Positions 8,636 through 15,582 of a stretch of DNA of 64,000 bases are shown piece after piece. How positions within the stretch are numbered: the first letter of the stretch is position 1; every line of letters begins with the position of its first letter. The position numbers and the translations under genes are program-made. The stretch comes from Ruminococcaceae bacterium YAD3003 (GTDB taxonomy: Bacteria > Bacillota > Clostridia > Saccharofermentanales > Saccharofermentanaceae). The notes below the pieces were generated by a model. It saw nothing but the letters and a program-made list of their open reading frames with translations. It had not been told where the DNA came from and did no database searches. The stretch spans positions 56,752 through 120,751 of the forward strand of contig FNPA01000012.1 in NCBI GenBank assembly GCA_900107185.1, given 5' to 3'.

Positions 8636-9262
8636 ATGGCAAAACACGATAAGGTCGAAATCGGGGTATCTACTATCCTTAACCCCGTTCCTGTAGTTAT
8701 GGTTTCTTCATCAGGTAAGGACCCTGAATCTGAAGCAGAACGTCCGAACATCATGACGGTTGCCTGGGCAGGTACGATCAATTCAGAGCCGCCTATGCTC
8801 TCCATCAGTGTACGCAAATCGAGACATTCACATAAGCTCATTACTGAAACAGGTGAGTTTGTTGTAAACCTCGTATCCAAATCACTCTGCAAGGCCTGCG
8901 ATTACTGTGGCGTAAGGGGCGGTGATAAGGAAGATAAGTTCAAGTCCTGCTCGCTCACACCCGTCAAGGCTAAGGGGCTTGATTATGCGTATGCAATCAA
9001 GGAAGCTCCGGTATCGATCTCATGCAAAGTTAGAAGCGTCCAGGAACTCGGTTCACACGATATGTTTATCGCTGAGATAGTTGGAGTTACTGCTGATTCA
9101 TATCTGCTCGATGAGAAAGGCAAACTCTGCCTCGAGAATGCAAGGCTTGTGGCATATAACCATGGAGAGTATTATCTCCTTGGCGAGAAACTCGGTTTCT
9201 TTGGATATTCCGTAGCGCCGGAAGATATTATCAAGAAGAGAATGGGAAAAGATAAGAAATGA
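8636..9262 (+). CDS. Flavin reductase-like, FMN-binding protein
   Basis: A 208-residue protein of the flavin reductase/flavoredoxin domain family, which binds FMN in a split beta-barrel. Diagnostic stretches are NPVPVVMVSS near the N-terminus, the NIMTVAWAGTINSEPPMLSISVRKSRHSHKL region (about residues 36-68, given here as its key segments NIMTVAWAG and EPPMLSISV), and GEFVVNLVSK. Start ATG lies 3 bp after the repair gene with GGAGG just upstream. The stop codon overlaps the next gene by 4 bp. Probable role: flavin-dependent redox chemistry; substrate unknown. Confidence 0.85.
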   Translation: MAKHDKVEIGVSTILNPVPVVMVSSSGKDPESEAERPNIMTVAWAGTINSEPPMLSISVRKSRHSHKLITETGEFVVNLVSKSLCKACDYCGVRGGDKEDKFKSCSLTPVKAKGLDYAYAIKEAPVSISCKVRSVQELGSHDMFIAEIVGVTADSYLLDEKGKLCLENARLVAYNHGEYYLLGEKLGFFGYSVAPEDIIKKRMGKDKK

Positions 9263-9819
9263 AGTTCAAGGGAATAAAGAAGGTCCATGAAGGACGTTTT
9301 ATTGCGGCATACAACGCTGAATATGAGACGAATTTAGGCAATACCAAGATCTATGAGATGAGTTCGAGAGATCACAACATAACGAGTCTCGAAGATCTTC
9401 AGCGTGAGAAGTGTGATGCGGTGGTGCTTATAATCACCAGCCCTGACGGCAGTAAACTCCTGCTCAATAAAGAGTTCAGAATGGCTGTCGGAGGATTTGC
9501 AATCAATTTCCCGGCAGGACTTATAGATGAGGGAGAGAATCCTGAAGAAGCGGCTGCCAGAGAATTATGGGAAGAGACGGGATTGAAGCTCACTTCAATC
9601 GAAGAGATCCTTCCGATGAGCTTTTCAGGTGTCGGTCTTACAAATGAGAGAAGCTGTTGTGTTATCGGCACGGCAGAAGGTGAGTTTGCTCCGAGCACAT
9701 CTGATGAGGAAGAGATCGAAGCACGCTGGTATACAAAGGATGAAGTAAGAGAACTTCTTAAGCAGACAAACTTTGCTGCCAGAACACAGGCTTACTGCTA
9801 TTGGTGGGTTAAGAACTGA
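9259..9819 (+). CDS. Nudix hydrolase, ADP-ribose pyrophosphatase type
   Basis: A 186-residue Nudix protein. The Nudix box GX5EX7REUXEEXGU is fully matched by the segment running from GLIDEGE through NPEEAAA to RELWEETGL (about residues 91-113). The N-terminal strand pattern and length fit the ADP-ribose/ADP-sugar pyrophosphatase group, which hydrolyses ADP-ribose to AMP and ribose-5-phosphate. It overlaps the flavin reductase gene by 4 bp (ATGA), so the 6175-9819 genes form one tightly packed transcription unit. Exact substrate is inferred, not shown. Confidence 0.88.
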   Translation: MKFKGIKKVHEGRFIAAYNAEYETNLGNTKIYEMSSRDHNITSLEDLQREKCDAVVLIITSPDGSKLLLNKEFRMAVGGFAINFPAGLIDEGENPEEAAARELWEETGLKLTSIEEILPMSFSGVGLTNERSCCVIGTAEGEFAPSTSDEEEIEARWYTKDEVRELLKQTNFAARTQAYCYWWVKN

Positions 9820-9938
9820 TTTAACGTCACAAAGTTGCGTGATCGAGATAGAGAACTGTGTTGCTACGAATGATTGTTTTTGTTGTTATAACAGTACTCC
9901 TTTTTAATTACAATGCGAAGAAAACGTGTGATTAAAAA

Positions 9939-10028
9939 GTGTAGTTTTCGAGGGCGTTTACTACACGGATTTCTCACTTTCGAGCGAAAATGCAAAAAAA
10001 GTGTAGTCGGGGAGGGGAAAAACTACAC
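9939..10028. repeat. Two 28-bp inverted-repeat units with GTGTAGT/ACTACAC arms
   Basis: Unit 1 is GTGTAGT (9939-9945) and ACTACAC (9960-9966). Unit 2 is GTGTAGT (10001-10007) and ACTACAC (10022-10028). Both units are exactly 28 bp with a 14-nt centre that differs between them, and they start 62 bp apart. In unit 2 the arms extend outward to a perfect 17-bp inverted repeat (9991-10007 with 10022-10038) ending in A7/T7 runs, which could also serve as a bidirectional terminator between the convergent Nudix and flavodoxin genes. Confidence 0.7.
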
Positions 10029-10077
10029 TTTTTTTGCACTATATATTTTTCCAGGAGAGTGTTTGCTATTGATTTAA

Positions 10078-10497
10078 TCAGTTCAGAGATGACTTTATGT
10101 TTCTAGCGAACTCTCTTGCTGCTTTCAGGTCATCTTCGTTAGGGCGGCCCTTGTTCATGCCTTTGAATTCGCCCTTGCAGTGGAATTCCTTATCGAGTAC
10201 GGGGATGCCGACATTACTTGCAACCGATCTTACTTTCTTATAAGTTGATTTCATCATGGCTGCAGTGCCGAAATTAATTATCTTGCCGACCTTGTCTTTG
10301 CTAAGACTTGATACGAAAGCGCCAACTTCGGGAGCGATCGTGAAAGCGTAGTAAGAGTTGCCGAGAAGAAGCACATCAACTTTCTCACTTATAGGTGTGC
10401 TGATAGGGAGGGCCTCAACACCAAGTTCTTTAGCGATGGCTTCTGCCAGGCGCTTTGTATTGCCTGTTTGTGTATAGTATCTGACTGCAAATGTCAT
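10078..10497 (-). CDS. Flavodoxin
   Basis: A 139-residue flavodoxin-like protein. The N-terminus reads MTFAVRYYTQTGNTKRLAEAIAKEL, in which the TQTGNT loop is the FMN phosphate-binding loop. Further on, VDVLLLGNSYYAF and the FGTAAM strand follow the flavodoxin fold. It should carry electrons through bound FMN in the cytoplasm. It lies 12 bp downstream of the glutathione peroxidase gene and has a GGAGA ribosome binding site, so it belongs to the peroxide-response unit with the OhrR-like regulator. Confidence 0.88.
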   Translation of the reverse strand: MTFAVRYYTQTGNTKRLAEAIAKELGVEALPISTPISEKVDVLLLGNSYYAFTIAPEVGAFVSSLSKDKVGKIINFGTAAMMKSTYKKVRSVASNVGIPVLDKEFHCKGEFKGMNKGRPNEDDLKAAREFARNIKSSLN

Positions 10498-10509
10498 TGT
10501 TCTGTCTCC

Positions 10510-10977
10510 TTATTCATTCAAGAGTTTCTCGATAGCGCCTTCGAGTGTTTCGGGTTTTTCCTGCGGCGAAAACCTCTCTGACACCTGACCGTTTCTATCT
10601 ATAAGGAACTTGGCGAAGTTCCATTCTATGCGCCCGGGCTTCTGCTTCTTAAGGTATTGATAGATAGGAGCAGTATCTCCTCCGTTCACTTTGATCTTCT
10701 CGAAGCGGCGGAATTTGGTATTGTATTTAAGAGTGCAGAAGCTGTCGATCTTCTCGGCACTTCCGGGCGCCTGGAACGCAAACTGATTGCAGGGAAAGTC
10801 AAGGATCTCAAATCCCCTGTCTCTATATTTCTCGTAGAGCTTCTCGAGTCCTTCGTACTGAGGTGTAAGACCGCATTTGGTGGCGGTGTTTACTATGAGG
10901 AGAACTTTTCCTTTGAATTCAGATAAGGACACGCTGTTGCCCTTGTTGTCGTTGACTGTAAAATCGTAAATACTCAT
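10510..10977 (-). CDS. Glutathione peroxidase family thiol peroxidase
   Basis: A 155-residue protein of normal family length. The peroxidatic Cys is in NTATKCGLTPQY, the FPCNQF motif and the Trp-Asn of IEWNFAKFL complete the active site, and the Gln equivalent is in FPCNQFAFQ. Bacterial Cys-type members usually take electrons from thioredoxin and reduce hydrogen peroxide or organic peroxides. The start codon overlaps the stop of the MarR-family regulator gene (ATGA, 4 bp), so translation is likely coupled. Induction by peroxides through that regulator is the natural reading. Confidence 0.93.
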   Translation of the reverse strand: MSIYDFTVNDNKGNSVSLSEFKGKVLLIVNTATKCGLTPQYEGLEKLYEKYRDRGFEILDFPCNQFAFQAPGSAEKIDSFCTLKYNTKFRRFEKIKVNGGDTAPIYQYLKKQKPGRIEWNFAKFLIDRNGQVSERFSPQEKPETLEGAIEKLLNE

Positions 10978-11426
10978 TGTTTTCTTCCTTCCATATTGTT
11001 CAATGCTTTATAAGTAAGTATGTAAAGCATCTTGAACTCTTCTTCATTAAGTCCCACGCAGGATGCTATGCAGGGAGGGATCTTGAGAGCTTCATCCTTA
11101 ATGGCTTCGCCTTTGTCAGTCAGTTCCAGGATCAGGAGTCTCTCGTCTTCGGGATCTCTTTTCCTTGTGATGTATCCGATGGACTCAAGTTTCTTAAGAA
11201 CGGGAGTAAGAGTTCCGTAATCCAGGTGGACCTTCGCTGCCAGATCTCTCGAAGAAACGCTTACGTCTTCCCACATGACCATCATGACGATGTACTGGGT
11301 GTAGGTGAGTCCGAGCTTCTTGAGGTAAGGCGTGTACTGGCTTACGATTTCCTTAGAGCATGCATAGAGCGGGAAACATACCTGGTTTGAGAGCTTGAGA
11401 GAGTCGTACTTTTTTGAATTCTTCAT
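10974..11426 (-). CDS. OhrR-like MarR family regulator
   Basis: A 150-residue MarR protein. The segment LKLSNQVCFPLYACSKEI aligns with the N-terminal region of OhrR, in which a single Cys senses organic hydroperoxides; the Cys in NQVCFPLY is in the right place. The winged helix is seen in VSSRDLAAKVHLDYGTLTPVLKKLESIGYI followed by KRDPEDERL (about residues 56-99; the key segment is LDYGTLTPVLKKLE). It represses its own operon until oxidised. It heads the regulator-peroxidase-flavodoxin unit and has an operator-like palindrome just downstream of its promoter. Confidence 0.92.
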   Translation of the reverse strand: MKNSKKYDSLKLSNQVCFPLYACSKEIVSQYTPYLKKLGLTYTQYIVMMVMWEDVSVSSRDLAAKVHLDYGTLTPVLKKLESIGYITRKRDPEDERLLILELTDKGEAIKDEALKIPPCIASCVGLNEEEFKMLYILTYKALNNMEGRKQ

Positions 11427-11460
11427 ATCCGTTCTTCTTTATGTTTTTCTAAATTTGATT

Positions 11461-11515
11461 TTGCGCAATTTACTTGCGTCAAAGTGATTATCCTATGAAT
11501 AATCTACCTTGTCAA
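11461..11515 (-). promoter_or_regulatory. Promoter and operator-like palindrome of the peroxide operon
   Basis: On the minus strand -35 TTGACA (11510-11515) and -10 GATAAT (11487-11492) are separated by 17 bp. Just downstream lies an imperfect palindrome, TTGACGCAA (11474-11482) with TTGCGCAA (11461-11468) across a 5-nt centre. OhrR proteins bind AT-rich palindromes of this kind, so autoregulation is likely. The exact site is inferred. Confidence 0.65.
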
Positions 11516-11584
11516 TAGGGTAGAGAAAAATTGATACTGCTTATGATTCTATTAAGAGCAGGGCAAAGCAAGAAATTATGCTGA

Positions 11585-12181
11585 TCAAGCTATTTGAAGA
11601 TTCTTAACGACCTTATCTATTTCCTTGAAACTCCCGGCTGTGATCGTGAACAGAACTAGCAATCCGTTGTCTTGGAAAAAATAGATCTGAAGAGATGAGA
11701 CATCATAGCCGTTTTTATCTAATACCATCTTAAGCGCGAAACAGGATTTGCCGTCTATCTTGTAGTTTTCGAAGTATTCTATACTTTTAGCAGGATATTT
11801 CATGCTTTTGTTCCATTCTTCGAGAGTGTGTTCTTTCGTTGCGTCTTCTTTCAAATGTTCATCAAGTACATAATCGATCTTCAAGGATGCGGTGTTACCC
11901 CACACAATCCAGGGACCTGCTATGTCTACTCCGGTGTAGTCGCTCATTACGATATCTCTTTTATCGGCATCGGGCCATTCGACAGTATAATCTCCGGTTA
12001 GCTTAAAGCCTACGCCGCCTGCATGGCTTATATATCTGTCACCCTCGATCGTTCCGGCAATGTCTCCGACTGTTGTGGACTCATTATTGATCGGTACCGT
12101 GGTTATGGGTTCATGAGCTGAACTGCAGCCTGCCATAAGCAGGATAACTGCAGATAGAATAATAGCGATAATCTTTTTCAT
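11585..12181 (-). CDS. Hypothetical lipoprotein
   Basis: A 198-residue lipoprotein: signal MKKIIAIILSAVILLMAGC with the Cys at residue 19, then a Ser/Thr-rich linker (TTVPINNESTTV) and a mature domain of about 150 residues. The mature domain has alternating strands (VGFKLTGDYTVEWPD, SCFALKMVLDKNGYD, GLLVLFTITAGSF) and resembles small PsbP/DUF-type envelope domains only in general shape. No enzymatic motif is seen. A GGGAG ribosome binding site precedes the start. It is transcribed toward the regulator operon but is not linked to it functionally. Confidence 0.75.
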   Translation of the reverse strand: MKKIIAIILSAVILLMAGCSSAHEPITTVPINNESTTVGDIAGTIEGDRYISHAGGVGFKLTGDYTVEWPDADKRDIVMSDYTGVDIAGPWIVWGNTASLKIDYVLDEHLKEDATKEHTLEEWNKSMKYPAKSIEYFENYKIDGKSCFALKMVLDKNGYDVSSLQIYFFQDNGLLVLFTITAGSFKEIDKVVKNLQIA

Positions 12182-12248
12182 AAATAATCTCCCTTATCGA
12201 AAAATCAAATAATTTTTCTAATTCCGTTTTGAGTATAACATATAATAG

Positions 12249-12470
12249 CCCGAAGCTCTGAAAGCAGTAATAGATTATCTTTTCGATGTTGTGGACATGA
12301 ACAGGGTCTGTGCCACTCATGACTCTAACAATCCGAAGTCTGGCCGTGTAGTGCAGAAGGCCGGAATGAAATACGAAGGAACTCTGCGCCAGGCAGGTCT
12401 TAACATGCAGGGCGTATATGATTCTGTTTGTTATTCGCTTATCAGGAGTGACCGCAGTTCTGACAAGTAA
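12249..12470 (+). pseudogene. Remnant: C-terminal part of a GNAT (RimJ/RimL-type) acetyltransferase
   Basis: An in-frame stretch of 74 codons reads EALKAVIDYLFDVVDMNRV, then CATHDSNNPKSGRVVQKAGM, then KYEGTLRQAG and a YSLIRSD end. This is the typical C-terminal third of RimJ/RimL-like N-acetyltransferases, including the N-x-x-S-x-x-V-x-x-K-x-G-M acetyl-CoA region. The frame is blocked upstream by TAG at 12246 and the N-terminal two thirds are absent, so the gene has been truncated. It lies between a lipoprotein gene and the ylxM-ffh promoter. A 58-residue product starting at the ATG at 12297 is possible but unlikely to be active. Confidence 0.75.
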
Positions 12471-12476
12471 AAATAC

Positions 12477-12505
12477 TTGACACTCCTGTTAACCTTTGTT
12501 ATTAT
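12477..12505 (+). promoter_or_regulatory. Promoter of the ylxM-ffh-rpsP-rimM-trmD-rplS operon
   Basis: Consensus -35 TTGACA (12477-12482), a 17-bp spacer and -10 TATTAT (12500-12505). The first gene, ylxM, starts at 12539 behind a GGGGAGG ribosome binding site. Confidence 0.85.
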
Positions 12506-12538
12506 GTGCAGGCTGAAATAGGGGAGGCTTGCCTTTAA

Positions 12539-12865
12539 ATGCGTGAAAAGTCAGTAAGAACAGACCTTTTGCTTGATTTCTACGGCAATCTTCTCACGCC
12601 TAAGATGAGGCGTACCTGTGAGAGTTACTATAACGATGATCTGACATTGGCAGAGATTGCCGAATCGGAAGGAATCTCCAGACAGGGCGTTCATGACACA
12701 GTAAAGAGGGCGGAAAAACAGCTCGAAGAGTATGAAGAGAAGTTAGGCCTTCTGAAACTTTTCGAGATGCAGCAGGCAAAAGCAAAAATAGCTCTGGAGC
12801 ACATTAAGAGCGGTGATACCGATAAGGCTGCTAAAGAGTTAGAAGAATTAATAGAGGAAATGTAA
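12539..12865 (+). CDS. ylxM: YlxM/p13-like DNA-binding protein
   Basis: A 108-residue protein of the UPF0122/YlxM family, which is found directly upstream of ffh in Gram-positive bacteria and has been tied to SRP function in some of them. A sigma-70 region 4-like helix-turn-helix is visible: LTPKMRRTCESYY, then DDLTLAEIAESEGISRQGVHDTVKRAEKQLEEYE, of which ISRQGVHDTVKR is the recognition helix. The C-terminus is a basic and acidic amphipathic helix. It is separated from ffh by 2 bp, so the two are co-translated. Confidence 0.93.
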   Translation: MREKSVRTDLLLDFYGNLLTPKMRRTCESYYNDDLTLAEIAESEGISRQGVHDTVKRAEKQLEEYEEKLGLLKLFEMQQAKAKIALEHIKSGDTDKAAKELEELIEEM

Positions 12866-12867
12866 TA

Positions 12868-14394
12868 GTGTTTGAGAGCTTATCACAAAAGCTTCAGAAT
12901 ATAACTTCAAAGATGCGTGGCAAGGCCCGCGTATCCGAGAGCGACATCAAGGAAATGATGCGCGAGATCCGCATGGCTCTTTTAGAGGCGGATGTTAATT
13001 ACAGCGTTGTAAAAGAATTCGTTGCTGACATGACTGAACAGTGCAAGGGTGCTGCTGTTCAGGATTCTTTCACACCCGGACAGCAGATAGTTAAGATCGT
13101 TCGTGATGCACTAACTGAGTTGTTGGGCGGTGAAGAAGGCGAAGATAAACTCAAGGTATCTGATACAGGATTTAATATTATTATCCTTTATGGTCTCCAG
13201 GGTGCAGGTAAGACAACCACAGCTGCAAAACTTGCAAAGCTCTTAAAAGAGAACGGCAAGAAGCCTATGGTGGTTTCCGTTGACGTTCACAGACCTGCCG
13301 CTGCACAGCAGCTCAAGGTATTAAGTGATGCAGTCGGAGTTGACTGCTATATCGATCCTGAAGAAAAGGACGCTGTTAAAATCGCTAAAGATGGTGAAGG
13401 CAAAGCAAGATACATGCTCTGCAATTACCTTATCATCGATACTGCAGGCCGTACTGTTGCAGACGAGGAGCTCATGGAAGAGCTCAGAGATATCGCTGCT
13501 GCAGTAAATCCTACTGAGAAGCTCCTCGTTGTCGATGCAATGATCGGTCAGGAAGCTGTTAACGTAGCCCAGTTGTTCGAGCAGAACATCGGCATGGACG
13601 GATTCATCATGACAAAGCTCGACGGTGACGCCAGAGGCGGTGCTGCGCTTTCGATCCGAAAACTTACAAATAAGCCTATTAAATATATCTGTACAGGCGA
13701 AAAGGTTGACGCAATCGAGAAGTTCTATCCTCAGCGTATGGCTGACAGAATTCTCGGCATGGGTGACGTTGTAAGCCTGATTGAGAAGGCTCAGCAGAGC
13801 ATTGATGAGGAAGAAGCAAGAAAGACAATGGAACGCATGATGGGCAGTTCCTACAATCTTGATGACCTCTATGACCAGTTCGCACAGATGAAGAAGATGG
13901 GTTCTCTCAAAGATCTCGTCGGAATGATGCCCGGTGCTGCAGGTAAGGTTAACGAAGAAGATCTCGATGACCGTATCGTTGACAGACAGATGGCTATCAT
14001 CACATCAATGACCAAGAAGGAGAGAAGATCGCCTTCTATCCTTAATGCGAGCAGAAGAAAGAGAATCGCTGCAGGTGCAGGCGTTCAGGTTTCTGATGTT
14101 AATAAGCTTATTGCCCAGTATGAGCAGACTGCTAAGTTGATGAAGCAGTTTTCCAACGGTAAGGGCGGATTTAAGATGCCTAAGGGTTTTGCAAAGCAGG
14201 CAGCCAAGATGGGCCTTAAGGGCAACATGGGCGGCTTAGGAAATATGGGTGGCATGGGTAACATGTCCGGTATGGGAACAGGTCTCCCTCAGGGTTTGGG
14301 AAGTCTCTCAGCTCCGAAGGAAGATTACGATGATACACCGTTTACGCCCACAGGAAGGCGCGACCGCAAAAAGAAGCGCAAGGGCAGAAGATAA
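12868..14394 (+). CDS. ffh: Signal recognition particle GTPase Ffh
   Basis: A 508-residue SRP54 homologue starting at GTG (12868) after GAGGAAAT. Domains: N (about 1-90), GTPase G (about 95-300) with [20 protein letters not shown] and [10 protein letters not shown], and M (about 330-440), with the RNA-binding helix [20 protein letters not shown]. The C-terminal tail is Gly/Met-rich ([18 protein letters not shown]), which fits the flexible methionine bristles that bind signal peptides. With SRP RNA and FtsY it delivers nascent membrane proteins to the translocon. It is slightly longer than usual (about 450 residues) because of this tail. Confidence 0.97.
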   Translation: MFESLSQKLQNITSKMRGKARVSESDIKEMMREIRMALLEADVNYSVVKEFVADMTEQCKGAAVQDSFTPGQQIVKIVRDALTELLGGEEGEDKLKVSDTGFNIIILYGLQGAGKTTTAAKLAKLLKENGKKPMVVSVDVHRPAAAQQLKVLSDAVGVDCYIDPEEKDAVKIAKDGEGKARYMLCNYLIIDTAGRTVADEELMEELRDIAAAVNPTEKLLVVDAMIGQEAVNVAQLFEQNIGMDGFIMTKLDGDARGGAALSIRKLTNKPIKYICTGEKVDAIEKFYPQRMADRILGMGDVVSLIEKAQQSIDEEEARKTMERMMGSSYNLDDLYDQFAQMKKMGSLKDLVGMMPGAAGKVNEEDLDDRIVDRQMAIITSMTKKERRSPSILNASRRKRIAAGAGVQVSDVNKLIAQYEQTAKLMKQFSNGKGGFKMPKGFAKQAAKMGLKGNMGGLGNMGGMGNMSGMGTGLPQGLGSLSAPKEDYDDTPFTPTGRRDRKKKRKGRR

Positions 14395-14461
14395 TGTCGA
14401 TCCCGTCATATATGTGACGCAGATTATAAAAAACAAAATATATTTTTGGAGGAAAACAAAA

Positions 14462-14704
14462 ATGGCAGTTAAGATTCGTTTAAGAAGAATGGGTAAGAAA
14501 AAGGCACCTTTCTATCGTGTAGTTGTTGCTGATTCCAGATATCCTAGAGATGGTCGTTTCATCGAGGAGATCGGTTTATATGATCCCATGAAGGAAACAG
14601 ACAGCGTTAAGATCGATGCAGAAGCAGCAAAGAAGTGGATCTCCAACGGCGCACAGCCCACTCCTACAGTAAAGTCTCTTCTTAAGAAGCAGGGCATCAT
14701 CTGA
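14462..14704 (+). CDS. rpsP: 30S ribosomal protein S16
   Basis: An 80-residue protein starting [20 protein letters not shown], the S16 hallmark, followed by [19 protein letters not shown]. The start is the ATG at 14462 with TGGAGGA 12 bp upstream; the frame is open further 5' but only as overlap with ffh. S16 binds 16S rRNA early in 30S assembly. Its position between ffh and the KH-domain gene is the standard Gram-positive order. Confidence 0.97.
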   Translation: MAVKIRLRRMGKKKAPFYRVVVADSRYPRDGRFIEEIGLYDPMKETDSVKIDAEAAKKWISNGAQPTPTVKSLLKKQGII

Positions 14705-14753
14705 TCATTTTCAGATGACTGAACTACTTGAATAATAGGAAGGAGATCTTTAC

Positions 14754-14984
14754 ATGGACGATTTATTGGTATATATCGCCAGGGAATTAGTAAGTAATCC
14801 CGATGAAGTGAACGTAAAGAAGACAGAGCGCGGAAACACTGTTGTTTTCGAGCTGTCCGTTGCTCCCGAGGATACAGGAAAGATTATCGGCAAGAACGGT
14901 AAGAGAGCTCAGGCTATCCGTTCGATAATGAAGGCAAAGTACCTCAAAGAAGGTAAGCGCGTTATCGTCGATATAGTAGGCTGA
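14754..14984 (+). CDS. khpA: KH-domain RNA-binding protein KhpA (YlqC)
   Basis: A 76-residue single KH domain. The GXXG loop is seen as IIGKNGKRAQAIRSIM (about residues 47-62). It belongs to the UPF0109/YlqC family, found between rpsP and rimM in most Bacillota. In streptococci KhpA pairs with KhpB/Jag to bind RNAs and affects cell division. The start has a strong AAGGAGAT ribosome binding site. rimM follows after 5 bp. Confidence 0.95.
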   Translation: MDDLLVYIARELVSNPDEVNVKKTERGNTVVFELSVAPEDTGKIIGKNGKRAQAIRSIMKAKYLKEGKRVIVDIVG

Positions 14985-14989
14985 TTCTT

Positions 14990-15514
14990 TTGGAAAATCT
15001 GATCATTATAGGGAAGATTACCGGCGCGCATGGTGTCCGTGGGGAAGTTAAAGTATTCCCCTTAACGGACGACCCGCGCCGTTTCCTTAAACTTAAGGAT
15101 TGTTTTACTTGCGGGCCGAAGTTTGAGAAGCCCGAAGCTATCGTATGCCAATCTGCAAGAATGGACAGGGGAAACGTTCTTGTAAAGTTTGAAAATGTCC
15201 TTGACCGCGATAAGGCTGAACTCCTGCGCGGCAGGTTTATTGCCGTTACAAGAGATAATGCCGTAAAGCTTAAGAAGGGCAGTTATTTTATTGCAGACCT
15301 TAAAGGTCTTAAAGTTATTGATGATGACAGAGGCGAAGTCGGCGTTGTTGTTGACTGTTTCGAGACAGGACCGCAATTTACTCTGGAAGTAAAGCGTGAT
15401 TCCAGGAAAAATCTCATGATCCCTTTTGTCAAAGTCTACTGCTATGAAGTCAACATCGAAGAAGGCTATATCAAGTGTAAGATGCCTGAAGGATTGTACG
15501 AGTTGTATTCGTAG
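14990..15514 (+). CDS. rimM: Ribosome maturation factor RimM
   Basis: A 174-residue protein with TTG start and the signature IIIGKITGAHGVRGEVKVFPLTDD at its N-terminus (key part GKITGAHGVRGEVKV), then the PRC-barrel domain (about 95-170) with YFIADLKGLKV and IPFVKVYCYEVN. RimM binds S19 and helps mature the 30S head. The TTG has no strong Shine-Dalgarno sequence, so translation probably depends on coupling to khpA, 5 bp upstream. The usual neighbour trmD is displaced by a MutS-like gene. Confidence 0.95.
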   Translation: MENLIIIGKITGAHGVRGEVKVFPLTDDPRRFLKLKDCFTCGPKFEKPEAIVCQSARMDRGNVLVKFENVLDRDKAELLRGRFIAVTRDNAVKLKKGSYFIADLKGLKVIDDDRGEVGVVVDCFETGPQFTLEVKRDSRKNLMIPFVKVYCYEVNIEEGYIKCKMPEGLYELYS

Positions 15515-15582
15515 TTTTCGTGCATCATATCCGCAATTGATTATTCGCGGGTTTTCGTTTGCGAACAACAGGGGAACAGGAT

